Shown one piece after another: positions 11,701 to 20,051 of a stretch of 64,000 nucleotides of DNA. Numbering within the stretch: the stretch's first letter is position 1; each line of letters begins with the position of its first letter. Source of the stretch: Kitasatospora phosalacinea (GTDB taxonomy: Bacteria > Actinomycetota > Actinomycetes > Streptomycetales > Streptomycetaceae); the NCBI RefSeq assembly GCF_030268885.1, contig NZ_BSSA01000015.1:124001-188000 (forward strand), read 5' to 3'. The notes under the pieces are model-generated. The model was not told the origin of the DNA and searched no databases. It saw only the letters and a list, made by a program, of their open reading frames with translations. The position numbers and the translations under genes were made by a program.

Positions 11701-14700
11701 CCCGTGCTCGCCCTGGTCCGCGGCTCCGCGGTCAACCAGGACGGCATGTCCAACGGCCTCACCGCACCCAACGGCCCCGCCCAGCAGCGCGTCATCCGGC
11801 AGGCCCTGGCCAACGCCGGGCTGACCGCCGCCGACGTCGACGCCGTCGAGGCGCACGGCACCGGCACCCGGCTCGGCGACCCGATCGAGGCCCAGGCACT
11901 GCTCGCCACGTACGGCGCGGAGCTGCCCGCCGACCGGCCGCTGCGGGTCGGCTCGGTCAAGTCCAACATCGGGCACGCCCAGGCCGCGGCGGGCGCCGCC
12001 TCGGTGATCAAGATGGTGCTGGCGCTCGGCCACCAGGAACTCCCGCGGACCCTGCACGTCTCCGCACCCTCGCCCGAGGTCGACTGGTCCTCCGGCAACG
12101 TCAGCCTGCTCACCGAGCCGGTCGCCTGGCCGCGCGGCGCCCGGGTCCGCCGGGCCGGCGTCTCCTCCTTCGGCATCAGCGGCACCAACGCCCACGTCAT
12201 CCTCGAGGAACCGCCCGCCGCCCCCGTCCGGGAGCCGCAGGAGCCGCAGGCCGACCGGCCGCCCGCGCCGATCGCCTGGCCGGTCTCCGCCCGCACCCCC
12301 GGCGCGCTGCGCGCCCAGGCCGAACGGCTGCTCGCCCACCTCGACGAGGCGTACGACCAGGACCCGGTCGCCACCGGCCACGCGCTGGCCACCACCCGCT
12401 CCGCCTTCGCCCACCGGGCCGTCCTGGTCGGCGCCAAGCGCGGCGACTTCCTGCGCGGCCTGATGGCGCTCGCCGACGGCGAGCAGACCCCCGGCCTGCT
12501 CACCGGCACCGCCACCGCCACCGGCCGCAGCGCCGTGCTGTTCTCCGGCCAGGGCTCCCAGCGGATCGGCATGGGCGCCGAACTGCACCGCGCCTCACCG
12601 GTGTTCGCCGCCGCCTTCGACGAGGTCTGCGCCGCGCTCGACCCGCACCTGGACCGGCCGCTGCGCGAGGTGATCGACGGCGACCAGCGCACCCTGAACC
12701 GCACCGGCTACGCCCAGGCCGCGCTGTTCGCGATCGAGGTCGCGCTCTACCGCCTGGTCGAGTCCTTCGGCCTGCGCCCCGACTACCTCGCCGGGCACTC
12801 GGTCGGCGAACTCGCCGCCGCCCACGTGGCCGGGGTCTGGTCGCTGCCCGACGCGGCCGCCCTGGTCGCCGCCCGCGGCCGCCTGATGCAGGCGCTGCCC
12901 GAGGGCGGCGCGATGATGGCGATCGCCGCCCCCGAGGCCGAGGTGCGCGCCGCCCTGGTCGACGGCGTCGACGTCGCCGCCGTCAACGGCCCCGCCTCCA
13001 CCGTGGTCTCCGGCCCCGAGGACGCCGTCCTCGCCGTCGGCGCGGCCTTCAGCCGCTCCAAGCTGCTGGCCGTCTCGCACGCCTTCCACTCCGCCCTGAT
13101 GGACCCGATGCTGGACGAGTTCCGCCGCGTCGCGCAGCGCGTCTCCTACGCGCCGCCGCGCATCCCGGTGGTCTCCAACCTCACCGGCGCCCTCGCCGCG
13201 CCCGAGGAGCTCACCGACCCCGAGTACTGGGTCCGGCACGTCCGGCACGCCGTCCGCTTCGCCGACGGCGTCACCACCCTGCACGGGCAGGGCGTCACCC
13301 GGTACCTGGAGCTCGGCCCGGACGCCACCCTGACCGCGCTCGCCGCCGAGACCCTCGGCGCCGAGGCCGCCGAACAGGCCGTCCTCACCCCGCTGCTGCG
13401 CAAGGACCAGGACGAACTGCGGGCGCTGTGGAGCGGCCTGGCCGCCCTGCACGTCCACGGCCTGTCCCCGGACTGGGCCGCCGTCTACCGCGGCACCGGC
13501 CACGCGCCCGCCCCGGTCGACCTGCCCACCTACCCGTTCCAGCGCAAGCGCTACTGGTACCAGGGCACCGCGGGCGGCGCCGCCGACCAGGGCGGCGCCC
13601 GGCACCCGCTGGCCGGCACCACCACCGAACTCGCCGGGGACGGCGGCCTGCTGCTCACCGGCCGGATCTCGCTCGGCACCCACGCCTGGCTCGCCGACCA
13701 CCGGGTCTCCGGCGCCGTGGTCCTCCCCGGCACCGGCCTGGTCGAACTGGCCCTGCACGCCGGGGAGCAGCTCGGCCTCGACCGCGTGGACGAACTCGTC
13801 CTGGAGGCTCCGCTGATCCTGCCCGACACCGACGGCGTGCGCGTCCAGTGCACCGTCGGCGCGCCCGGCCGGGGCGGCGAGCGCACCTTCACCGTCCACT
13901 CCCGCCCCGAGTCCGGCCCGGCCGGCCGCCCCTGGACCCGGCACGCCACCGGCCGGCTGGCCCGCGCCGCCGCCCCCGACTTCGACCTGGCCGACTGGCC
14001 GCCCGCCGGAGCCGCGCCGATCGCCCTGGACGGCCGCTACGAGGAACTCGCCGAGGCCGGGCTCGCCTACGGACCGGCCTTCCGCGGCCTGCGCGCCGCC
14101 TGGAAGCGCGGCGAGGAGGTCTACGCCGAGGTCGGCGCCGACCCGTCCGCGGCCCCCGACCCGGAGGGCTACGGCCTGCACCCGGCCGTCTTCGACGCGG
14201 CCCTGCACGCCATCGGCCTCAGCCGGGCGGGCAGCGGCGAACCCGTGCTGCCGTTCTCCTGGGAGCAGGTCGACCTGCACGCGGTCGGCGCCACCGAGCT
14301 GCGGGTCCGGGTCCGTCCGACCGGCACCGGCACCGCCGCCCTCGACCTCGCCGACACCACCGGGCAGCCGGTCGCCTCGGTCGGGGCGCTGGTGCTGCGG
14401 CCCGCCGCCGTACTGGCCCGCCCCGCCGACCCGGCCCCCGGCGCCGACGCGCTGTACCGCCTCGGCTGGCAGCGCACCGAGGGCGGCCGGAAGGCCGCGG
14501 GCACCGCCGACTGGACCCTGGTCGGCGCCGACCCGTGGGGCCTGGCCACCGCCCTCGGCACCCCCGCCCGTCCCGACCTGGAGGAGGCGTACGGCGCCCG
14601 CACCCTCGTCCTCGCCGCCGGTGCCGCCACCGGTGCCGACGTCGCCGAGGCCGCCCGGGAGGCCCTGCACCGCACCCTCGGGTTCCTCCAGGAGTGGCTC

Positions 14701-16365
14701 GCCGACGAGCGCTTCGCCGCCACCCGGCTGCTCGTCGTCACCCGGGGCGCCCAGGACACCGGGCAGCAGCAGCCCCGCGACCTGGTCGGCGCCGCGGTGG
14801 CCGGACTGGTCCGCTCCGCCCAGGCGGAGCACCCCGACCGGATCGTCCTGGTCGACCTGGACGACGCGGCACCGGTCGCCGGGAAGCTCGCGGCCGCCGT
14901 CGCCAGCGGCGAACCGCAGCTCGCGATCCGCGGCGGAGCCCTGCTGGCGCCGCGGATCGAACCCGCCACCGACGGCGCGCCCGCCGACACCCCGGCCTGG
15001 GACCGGGACGGCACCGTGCTGATCACCGGCGGCACCGGCGCCCTCGGCGCCGCGGTCGCCACCCACCTCGCCGCCCGGCACGGCGTCCGGCACCTGCTGC
15101 TGGTCGGCCGCCGCGGCGCCGACGCCCCCGGCGCGGCCGAACTCACCGCCCGGCTCGCGGAGTCGGGCGCCACCGCGACCCTCGCCGCCTGCGACGTCGC
15201 CGACCGGGCCGCCCTCGCCGACCTGCTCGCCACCATCCCGGCCGACCGGCCGCTGCGCGGCGTGGTGCACGCCGCGGGCGTCCTCGACGACGCCGCGATC
15301 GCCTCGCTCACCCCCGAGCGGGTCGACACCGTGCTGCGGCCCAAGACCGCCGCCGCGGCCAACCTGCACGCCCTCACCGCGGGCCTCGACCTGACCTCCT
15401 TCGTCCTGTTCTCCTCCGCCTCCGGCGTCCTCGGCGCCCCCGGCCAGGGCAGCTACGCCGCCGCCAACGCGTTCCTCGACGCACTGGCCGCGGACCGGCG
15501 CGCCGCCGGACTGCCCGGCACCTCGCTGGCCTGGGGCGTGTGGGAGCAGAGCGGCGGCACCGGCATGGCCTCCGGCCTGAGCGAGGCCGACCTGCGCCGG
15601 ATCGCCGAGTCCGGGGTCGGCGCGCTCACCACCGACCAGGGCCTGGCCCTGTTCGACCGGGCGGGCACCCTCACCGACGCCGTGCTGCTGCCGGTCAACC
15701 TGGACCGCGAGGTCCTCGACCGGGCGGGCGAGGAGCTGCCCTTCCTGCTGCGCGGCCTGGTCCGCGGGCAGGGCACCGCGGCCAAGCGCGTCGCGGGCAG
15801 CGCCGAACCCGAGGCCGAGAGCGGCGGCGGCTCGCTGCGCGAGCGCCTCGCGGCGATGCCCGCCCCCAAGCGCGTCCCGGCCCTGCTCGACCTGGTCCGC
15901 GGCCAGGCCGCCGGCATCCTCGGCTTCGCCGACGCCCAGGAGGTGGCCGTCGACCGGGCGTTCAGCGAACTCGGCTTCGACTCGCTGTCCGCGATGGGCC
16001 TGCGCAACAAGCTCATGATCGTCACCGGGCTGAAGCTCCCCACCAGCCTGATCTTCGACTACCCCACCACCCAACTGCTGGCCGACCACCTGGCCACCGA
16101 ACTGCTCCCGCAGGAGGAGGAGACCGGCCAGGAGGCCCTCACCGACGAACGGATCGCCGAAATCCTCGCCACCATCCCGCCCACCCGGCTGCGCGACGCC
16201 GGCCTGCTCGACGGCCTGCTCGCACTCGCGGGCGTCCGCGCCCCGCACGACGCGGACCCCGAACCGGAGGACCGCGAGCCCGTCCCGCTCAGCTCGATCG
16301 ACGAGATGGACAGCGAGGCCCTGATCAACCTGGTCATCGGCGGAGCCGCCACCGACCTGGACTGA
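5761..16365 (+). CDS. Two-module type I polyketide synthase (KS-AT-DH-KR-ACP x2), no thioesterase
   Basis: The product has 3534 residues. The start ATG overlaps the previous stop (TGATG). Module A: N-terminal docking coiled coil, KS with Cys208, AT with Ser655 in GHSIGE and HAFH (malonyl-CoA signature), DH with HVLGTTVTVP and a later DAATH, KR with GTVLVTGASGAIG and an LDD motif (B-type), ACP Ser1683. Module B: KS with Cys1897, AT with Ser2347 in GHSVGE and HAFH, DH with HRVSGAVVLP and DAALH, KR with GTVLITGGTGALG and LDD (B-type), ACP Ser3408. All catalytic residues are present, so each module should add a C2 unit and reduce it to the alkene stage, giving a diene segment. The tail (about 3455-3534; SIDEMDSEALINLVIG) is a docking domain, not a thioesterase, so the chain is passed to another subunit not found downstream here. 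Confidence 0.96.
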   Translation: MAEEAKLLDYLKRATAELHETRNRLREVEAADREPIAIVAMSCRYPGDVRSPEDLWRLVDEGTDAIGPFPTDRGWNTAALYDADPDRPGTSYVDQGGFFHGAPEFDAGLFGISPREALTMDPQQRLALELAWEVFERAGLAPDGLRGERVGVFLGSGSQDYYEDLAPGAVAAVIDDYLSTGNAASVISGRVAYSFGLEGPALTVDTACSSSLVALHLAVQALRRRECTMALAGGVMVMSAPGPFVAFSKQRGLAPDGRCKAFAEGADGTGWAEGAGTLLLERLSDARRNGHQVLAVVRGSAVNSDGASNGLTAPNGPSQQRVIRQALADAGLTAADVDAVEGHGTGTVLGDPIEVQALLATYGKERTGGRPLWLGSIKSNIGHAQAAAGVGGVIKMVEAMRHGVLPQTLHAAKPSERVDWSAGNVRLLGARREWPQTGAPRRSAVSSFGVSGTNAHVVLELPDPEPAAETAAPTARPAAAPVPWLLGGHGEDALRAQAARLLAHLDAHPGTDPVDLGYSLATGRAALDRRAVVLASGGAADRAALAALAAGTPGPEVVHGAADPGLTALLFSGQGAQHVGMGKELYGAYPVFAAALDEVCAAFDLEQPLLPVVFGKPRLLDQTRWTQPALFAVEVALYRLVESLGLTPDLLLGHSIGELAAAHVAGVLPLADACTLVAARGRLMQALPSGGAMVAVQATEEEVAELLGAGVALAAVNGPRSVVLSGDEEPVLKVAAHFADQGRKTHRLKVSHAFHSARMDPMLEEFHAVAAGLTYHAPALTLVSSLTGEVATAEELADPEYWVRQVRGTVRFHEGVQRLAAEGATRFAEIGPDSVLLAPAQETLAETAGPAALVPVLRKGRPEPTTLVTALARLHVSGAAVDRAALFAGTGARRTDLPTYAFQRRRYWLDARGGGDAGATVAAAGLAAAGYGGGEHPLLGAAVTLADTDGAVMTGRLSVETQPWLADHVLGTTVTVPGTAFVELAVRAGDLVGCGRVEELTLSSPLVLPAAAAVRIQVAVHAPDTAGRRTLTVHSRPDEDGPGADWTVHATGTVAPAADLPAAPAGPWPPAAARPVPLDGLYDSFAATGIDYGPAFRALEAVWQHGEEILAEVRLPEGETRRAAAFGLHPAALDAATHALRATGGEDDGAEQGRMPFAWSGVQLAATGASALRVRFTPVGPDAFAVEATDPAGGLVARIDSVAFRPLVLPAATAAPLYRLEWRTVPAAPAPAATPYALLASAPGSDAGAVHAATAAALAAVQEQLSEERADAPVLVVVTRGAQSVDGEDVTDPAGAAVWGLVRSAQSEHPGRFVLLDTDRDTDDEALAALLPGLLATGEPQLALRGTTARAPRLARLVRQPEPTAPALDPEGTVLVTGASGAIGTLLARHLVAAHGVRRLLLLSRTGPAALAALATELAAAGAEVRTAACDVADRAALAAVLADLPAAHPLTAVVHVAGVLDDGVVTALTAERTAAVLRPKVDGTLHLHELTADAPLAAFVLFSSVSGVLGTPGQANYAAANSFLDSFAAHRRAHGLPALALAWGQWEQPGGMAGTGRTVGTAALAPLTAEEGLALFDAALGTGLAALAPVKPNLPVLRERPADTLPRPLRDLAGPPRLRTAATAGADGDGTALDRTLAALPAAERPAAVLELVRTHAAAVLGHASAADVEPTGQFQQLGFDSLTAVELRNTLNAATGLRLPATLVFDYPTPAALAEHLLSETSGTVAAVTAQQDHHDEPIAIVGMACRLPGGVGSPADLWRLVSEGEDGIGPFPADRGWDLAALHDPTGERPGTTGVNEGGFLYDAGDFDPAFFGVAPKEAALVDPQQRLLLEASWEALERSGIDPQQLKGSATGVYAGVQFHDYVGSNSTGSIVTGRIAYTLGLEGPAVSVDTACSSSLVALHWAAQALRGGECTLALAGGVTVMATPETFVEFSRQGGLAADGRCKAFSADADGTAWAEGVGVLVLERLSDARRNGHPVLALVRGSAVNQDGMSNGLTAPNGPAQQRVIRQALANAGLTAADVDAVEAHGTGTRLGDPIEAQALLATYGAELPADRPLRVGSVKSNIGHAQAAAGAASVIKMVLALGHQELPRTLHVSAPSPEVDWSSGNVSLLTEPVAWPRGARVRRAGVSSFGISGTNAHVILEEPPAAPVREPQEPQADRPPAPIAWPVSARTPGALRAQAERLLAHLDEAYDQDPVATGHALATTRSAFAHRAVLVGAKRGDFLRGLMALADGEQTPGLLTGTATATGRSAVLFSGQGSQRIGMGAELHRASPVFAAAFDEVCAALDPHLDRPLREVIDGDQRTLNRTGYAQAALFAIEVALYRLVESFGLRPDYLAGHSVGELAAAHVAGVWSLPDAAALVAARGRLMQALPEGGAMMAIAAPEAEVRAALVDGVDVAAVNGPASTVVSGPEDAVLAVGAAFSRSKLLAVSHAFHSALMDPMLDEFRRVAQRVSYAPPRIPVVSNLTGALAAPEELTDPEYWVRHVRHAVRFADGVTTLHGQGVTRYLELGPDATLTALAAETLGAEAAEQAVLTPLLRKDQDELRALWSGLAALHVHGLSPDWAAVYRGTGHAPAPVDLPTYPFQRKRYWYQGTAGGAADQGGARHPLAGTTTELAGDGGLLLTGRISLGTHAWLADHRVSGAVVLPGTGLVELALHAGEQLGLDRVDELVLEAPLILPDTDGVRVQCTVGAPGRGGERTFTVHSRPESGPAGRPWTRHATGRLARAAAPDFDLADWPPAGAAPIALDGRYEELAEAGLAYGPAFRGLRAAWKRGEEVYAEVGADPSAAPDPEGYGLHPAVFDAALHAIGLSRAGSGEPVLPFSWEQVDLHAVGATELRVRVRPTGTGTAALDLADTTGQPVASVGALVLRPAAVLARPADPAPGADALYRLGWQRTEGGRKAAGTADWTLVGADPWGLATALGTPARPDLEEAYGARTLVLAAGAATGADVAEAAREALHRTLGFLQEWLADERFAATRLLVVTRGAQDTGQQQPRDLVGAAVAGLVRSAQAEHPDRIVLVDLDDAAPVAGKLAAAVASGEPQLAIRGGALLAPRIEPATDGAPADTPAWDRDGTVLITGGTGALGAAVATHLAARHGVRHLLLVGRRGADAPGAAELTARLAESGATATLAACDVADRAALADLLATIPADRPLRGVVHAAGVLDDAAIASLTPERVDTVLRPKTAAAANLHALTAGLDLTSFVLFSSASGVLGAPGQGSYAAANAFLDALAADRRAAGLPGTSLAWGVWEQSGGTGMASGLSEADLRRIAESGVGALTTDQGLALFDRAGTLTDAVLLPVNLDREVLDRAGEELPFLLRGLVRGQGTAAKRVAGSAEPEAESGGGSLRERLAAMPAPKRVPALLDLVRGQAAGILGFADAQEVAVDRAFSELGFDSLSAMGLRNKLMIVTGLKLPTSLIFDYPTTQLLADHLATELLPQEEETGQEALTDERIAEILATIPPTRLRDAGLLDGLLALAGVRAPHDADPEPEDREPVPLSSIDEMDSEALINLVIGGAATDLD

Positions 16366-16379
16366 CCCACCACCCCGAG

Positions 16380-16414
16380 GGGGCGCCCGCCGACCGACCG
16401 TCGACGGGCGCCCC
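16380..16414 (+). terminator. Hairpin terminator after the PKS genes
   Basis: A 10-bp perfect stem (GGGGCGCCCG paired with CGGGCGCCCC, 15-nt loop) lies 14 bases after the PKS stop codon. It closes the PKS transcription unit, in agreement with the absence of further PKS genes downstream. There is no T-tract, which is usual for GC-rich actinomycete terminators. The rest of the 226-bp gap to the next gene holds no recognisable gene. Confidence 0.6.
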
Positions 16415-16591
16415 GCGGCCTCCCGCTGCCCGCACGGTTTCCGCCACCCCCCTCGTCCGGCTGACGGTGCGTCATGGCAGGCTTGTCGGCCGGAGACCAC
16501 CGCCGTCCGCCCGTCCGGGGCTTGCCGGGCGGGCGCGGCGGGAAGGACACGGCAGGGGCCTGCGGGGGCGGGCCGGGGACGGGGGAGCGCG

Positions 16592-18395
16592 ATGGCACGC
16601 ACACGGTTCCGCGTAGCGCTGCGGGACGCCCTGCTGGGGCTGGCCGCCTGGTGGCTGTGGCTGCCGCTGCTGGCCTTCCTGGTGTGGGTGGTCAAGCACG
16701 TCGTGTTCGGCGGCTTCGGCCAGCAGGACCAGAGCTACCGACTGCTGATCGAGCGCCAGTTCTTCCCGCACGGCGGCCCGCTGGACGCCGCGCCGCTGTT
16801 CTGGTTCCTGCTGGCGGTCGGCTTCGCGGGCAGTCTCCTCGCGGTCCGGTACGTCGTGGAGGAGTCCGGGGCGGGCCGTCGCAGCCGGTGGGCGCGGCTG
16901 GCGACGGCCGTCGTGGTGCTGGCCCTGCTCGGTTCGCTGGTGCGGGCGGGCACCGGCCTGTGGGACGACGACAAGGACGCCGGCCGGTTCTACGCCCGCT
17001 CCACCGTGCTGGACATCCCGGCGGGCGGCGCGGCCACCCCGCGCTCGGTGCTGCCCGTCACCGAGCACAGCCGCCCCGGCGACGGCGACCGCTGCGACCT
17101 GGTCGGCACCTCGGACGTCCCGGCCTGCGTGAAGACCGCCCCGATGCCGGACTTCGCCTTCGAGGCCCGCACCGCCTCCTACGCGGCCGCCACCAAGGCG
17201 CTCACCGACAGCGCGGGCCTCACCTCCGGCGTCCACCTGCTCGGCCACAGCCTGCACTACCTGCCCGGCTCCGCGGACGGCGCCGGGGCGTGGACGGCGG
17301 TGCTGGACGGCTCCGGCGAGCAGCCGATGGAGGGCGTCGCGGTCTGGGACGGCAGCTCCAACTCGGTCGCCAGCTGCGGCTTCCGCGGCGACCACGCCTT
17401 CGACCGGGCGTTCGGCGGCACCGGCGCGGTCAGCCTGCGCAACCTGCTCGCCGAGCGCTTCCCCGACCTGGTCTACAGCGACCAGGACGTCTGGGGCTAC
17501 TGCGACGGCCCCGACGTCCGCACCGCCCGGCCCGTCGTCGTCATCTCGGTGGCCCGGCAGACCGCCTGGAAGCAGCGCACCGTCCTGGCCCCCCGCGGGC
17601 GTCCTGGTGCTCAAGGGCTCCGCCGACGGCCGCCCCGACGTCACCTACCGGCCCACCGCCGCCCCCGGCGACCTGCCCGGCGCGGTCTACCCGGCCTCGG
17701 TGGTGCGCTCCCAGATCCACGAGGTGCAGTGGCTCGGCGGGCGCGGCGCCAAGGACGACCGGAACTTCGGCTACGAGCACACCTCGGCCGCCGCCAACGC
17801 CACCAACCCCGGCGAGTTCCTGCTCCGCTCCAAGGCCGACGGCCACCTGTACTACGTGACGCCGCTGGTGCCCCGGGAGAGCTCCTCCCAACTGGTGGTC
17901 GCCTTCGCCGTCCTGCAGGCCGACCGGGTCGACGGCGGCCTCAACGACCTGCACGTGTACGTCCGGGCCGACGACGCGCCGTCCGTCAACCTGGACGTGC
18001 TGACCAGCCGGATGGTCTCCTACATGGCCCAGCAGACCTCGATCACCATCAGCGCGGGCCCCGGCGGCGCGCTCCAGGAGATCATCCCGTTCGGGCACGA
18101 CATGTGGCGCGGCTTCGTGGACTTCAACGGCCAGACCCAGGACTACATCGACCTCTCGGGGGACGCCACCGTCACCCCCAACCTGGTCTCCCTGCGCGGC
18201 CCGATCACCCCGCCGGGCGGCCAGCCGCAACCCGAACCCACCGCGACGCCCGCGCCCGCGACGCCCGCCCCGCAGCCCACCGCCCCCGCGACCGGCTGCG
18301 GCGACGACCCGGCCCGGCTCTCCGACCGCCAACTCGCGGACTGCATCGCCGAGTTGTCCCGCACCCTGCAGGGCCGGCTGCCGGCCGGGGGCTGA
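16592..18395 (+). pseudogene. Membrane protein with large extracytoplasmic domain, split by a +1 frameshift
   Basis: I do not recognise the family. The frame from ATG 16592 (GGGGAG ribosome site) encodes three hydrophobic segments in the first ~115 residues (around WLWLPLLAFLVWVV, PLFWFLLAVGFAGSLLAV and LATAVVVLALLGSLV). A Cys-containing outer domain follows. The frame breaks in a run of six C at 17589-17594. With five C the reading continues as APAGVLVLKGSADG into the frame that ends at 18395, giving one coherent protein of about 600 residues with a Pro/Ala/Thr-rich stretch before the C-terminus (GCGDD...). The break is therefore a single-base insertion in a homopolymer. It may be a sequencing or assembly error or a real, possibly phase-variable, mutation. 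The gene stands alone between the PKS terminator and the convergent aldo/keto reductase. Confidence 0.7.
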
Positions 18396-18442
18396 GCGCC
18401 GGGCGCCCTCCCGGGCCGGTGCCGCTCAGGCCCCGGTGCCGC

Positions 18443-19501
18443 TCAGGCCCCGGCGTCGGCGGCGGCCCGTTCGGCGGCCGGGCGGCGGCGGGCGGCCGGG
18501 GCCAGGTGCGGGGAGCGCCAGGCGCCGTCCGCCCGGTAGAGGTCGGTGCCGGGCGGGACGATCTCGTCGATCCGGTCCAGGACGGCGTCGTCCAGGGTCA
18601 GCGCCGCGCCCTTGAGCAGCCCGTCCAGCTGCTCGACCGTCCGGGGCCCGAGGATCACCGAGGTGACGGCCGGGTGGGCGAGCGGGAAGGCGACGGCGAG
18701 TTCGGGCAGCGTGCAGCCGATGCCCTCGGCCAGTTCGACGAACTGCTCGACCGCCTCCAGCTTGCGGACGTTCTCCGGCAGCGCCGGGTCGAAGCGGTGC
18801 GGGGTCAGCGCGGCCCGCCCGCTGCCCAGGTCGACCGCGCCGCCCCGGCGGTAACGGCCGGTCAGGAAGCCCGAGGCGAGCGGCGCCCAGGTCAGCACGC
18901 CCATGCCGTGGCGGCGGGCCACCGGCAGCACCGAGGACTCCACGCCGCGGGCCAGCAGCGAGTACGGCGGCTGCTCGGTGCGGAACCGGGGCAGTGCCCG
19001 GCGCTCGGCCGCCCAGTGCGCCTCGACGATCTCCTCGGCCGGGAAGGTCGAGCAGCCGAACGCCCGGATCTTGCCCTGCCGGACGAGGTCGTCCAGCACC
19101 GACAGGGTCTCCTCCACGTCGGTGCGGTGGTCGGGCCGGTGCACCTGGTAGAGGTCGATCCAGTCGGTGCGCAGCCGCCGCAGGCTGTCCTCCACCGCCC
19201 GCAGGATCCAGCGCCGCGAGTTGCCGCCCCGGTTGGGCCCCTCGCCCATCGGGAAGTGCACCTTGGTGGCCAGCACCACGTCGTCCCGCCGCCCCTGCAG
19301 GGCCTCGCCGACGATCTCCTCGGACTCGCCCGCCGAGTACATGTCGGCGGTGTCGACGAAGTTGATCCCGGCGTCCAGCGCGGTGTGCACGAGCCGCACG
19401 CCCTCGCGGTGGTCCGGGTTGCCCACCGCGCCGAGCATCATCGTGCCCAGGCAGTAGGCGCTGACCTCGATGCCGGTGCCGCCGAGAATCCGGTAACGCA
19501 T
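18443..19501 (-). CDS. Aldo/keto reductase
   Basis: The product is a 352-residue NADPH-dependent oxidoreductase of the AKR superfamily, probably cytosolic; the substrate cannot be read from sequence. The catalytic tetrad is visible as Asp50 (NFVDTADMY), Tyr55, Lys80 (LATK) and His121 (YQVHRPD). The phosphate-binding end of the barrel reads SVILGPRTVEQL. The length fits the YghZ/YajO-like group. ATG 19501 follows a strong GGGGAGG ribosome site. The gene is divergent from a MerR-type regulator, and its promoter has the 19-bp spacer typical of MerR control, so induction by that regulator is likely. The C-terminal ~25 residues are Ala/Arg-rich and outside the fold. A 16-bp tandem repeat (GGTGCCGCTCAGGCCC) spans the stop codon. 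Confidence 0.93.
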   Translation of the reverse strand: MRYRILGGTGIEVSAYCLGTMMLGAVGNPDHREGVRLVHTALDAGINFVDTADMYSAGESEEIVGEALQGRRDDVVLATKVHFPMGEGPNRGGNSRRWILRAVEDSLRRLRTDWIDLYQVHRPDHRTDVEETLSVLDDLVRQGKIRAFGCSTFPAEEIVEAHWAAERRALPRFRTEQPPYSLLARGVESSVLPVARRHGMGVLTWAPLASGFLTGRYRRGGAVDLGSGRAALTPHRFDPALPENVRKLEAVEQFVELAEGIGCTLPELAVAFPLAHPAVTSVILGPRTVEQLDGLLKGAALTLDDAVLDRIDEIVPPGTDLYRADGAWRSPHLAPAARRRPAAERAAADAGA

Positions 19502-19546
19502 GGTTCCTCCCCTTCCGTCCGCACCCGGTGGGGCGCGCCGCGGGCC

Positions 19547-19577
19547 ACTCTAGGAGCTCGAGTCGGCTCTAGATCAA
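19547..19577 (-). promoter_or_regulatory. MerR-type promoter (19-bp spacer) of the aldo/keto reductase gene
   Basis: Read on the minus strand there is a -35 TTGATC (19572-19577) and a -10 TAGAGT (19547-19552) separated by exactly 19 bp. The spacer is largely filled by the imperfect palindrome CTCGAGTCGGCTCTAG (19557-19572, 6 of 8 pairs). Overlong 19-20 bp spacers with a central palindrome are the hallmark of promoters untwisted by MerR-family activators, and the divergent gene encodes such a protein. The same site probably also controls the regulator. Confidence 0.7.
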
Positions 19578-19608
19578 CTCCTGCGCCGCTCCCTCCTATG
19601 CTGGTCCG

Positions 19609-20013
19609 GTGAGCACACCGGACGGACCCGCTGCCCCCGCGACCCTGAGCATCGGCCAGGTCGCCGCCCGCACCGGCCTGAGCGTGCACGCCCTGCGCTT
19701 CTACGAGCGCGAGGGCATCCTCGCCGACCCCGTCCGGCGCGAGGGCGGCGGACGGCGCCGCTACACCGAGGGCGACGTGGAGTGGCTCAACCTCTGCATC
19801 GTGCTGCGCAGTTCCGGCATGCCCATCCCCGAGATCCGCCGCTACACCGAACTCGCCCGCGCCGGCGCCGGCACCGAACCCGCCCGCCTCGCCCTGCTGC
19901 GCGCCCACGAACAGCGTGTCCTCGACCAACTCGCCGACCTGCAGCGCTCGTTGGACATCGTCCGGTACAAGGTCGCGGTGTACGAGGACTACCTCGACGG
20001 CCTGCCGGACTGA
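19609..20013 (+). CDS. MerR family transcriptional regulator
   Basis: The product is a 134-residue DNA-binding regulator. The N-terminal winged helix is clear (SIGQVAARTGLSVHALRFYE, then RRRYTEGDVEWL), followed by a dimerising coiled coil rich in Arg and Leu (residues ~80-125). No Cys cluster or large ligand domain is present, so it resembles the short MerR proteins paired with oxidoreductases and not metal sensors. Start GTG 19609 has no ribosome site. A TATGCT -10 box lies at 19597-19602, which puts transcription start at or beside the GTG, so the mRNA is probably leaderless. It is divergent from the aldo/keto reductase, and the 107-bp gap contains the palindrome described separately. The inducer is unknown. 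Confidence 0.92.
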   Translation: MSTPDGPAAPATLSIGQVAARTGLSVHALRFYEREGILADPVRREGGGRRRYTEGDVEWLNLCIVLRSSGMPIPEIRRYTELARAGAGTEPARLALLRAHEQRVLDQLADLQRSLDIVRYKVAVYEDYLDGLPD

Positions 20014-20051
20014 ACCGGCCGCCCCCGGCCGCCGCCCCGGCCGCCGTCCGG

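Noticed and set aside
1..16365. Naming the polyketide product
   Set aside because: Only about three and a half modules are visible, without loading or release steps; any compound name would be a guess.
305..16695. Very long minus-strand and alternate-frame open frames opposite the PKS genes (over 1000 codons each)
   Set aside because: Their products are low-complexity Gly/Arg/Ala/Val/Gln sequence produced by GC-rich third positions of the real plus-strand genes; no domain is visible.
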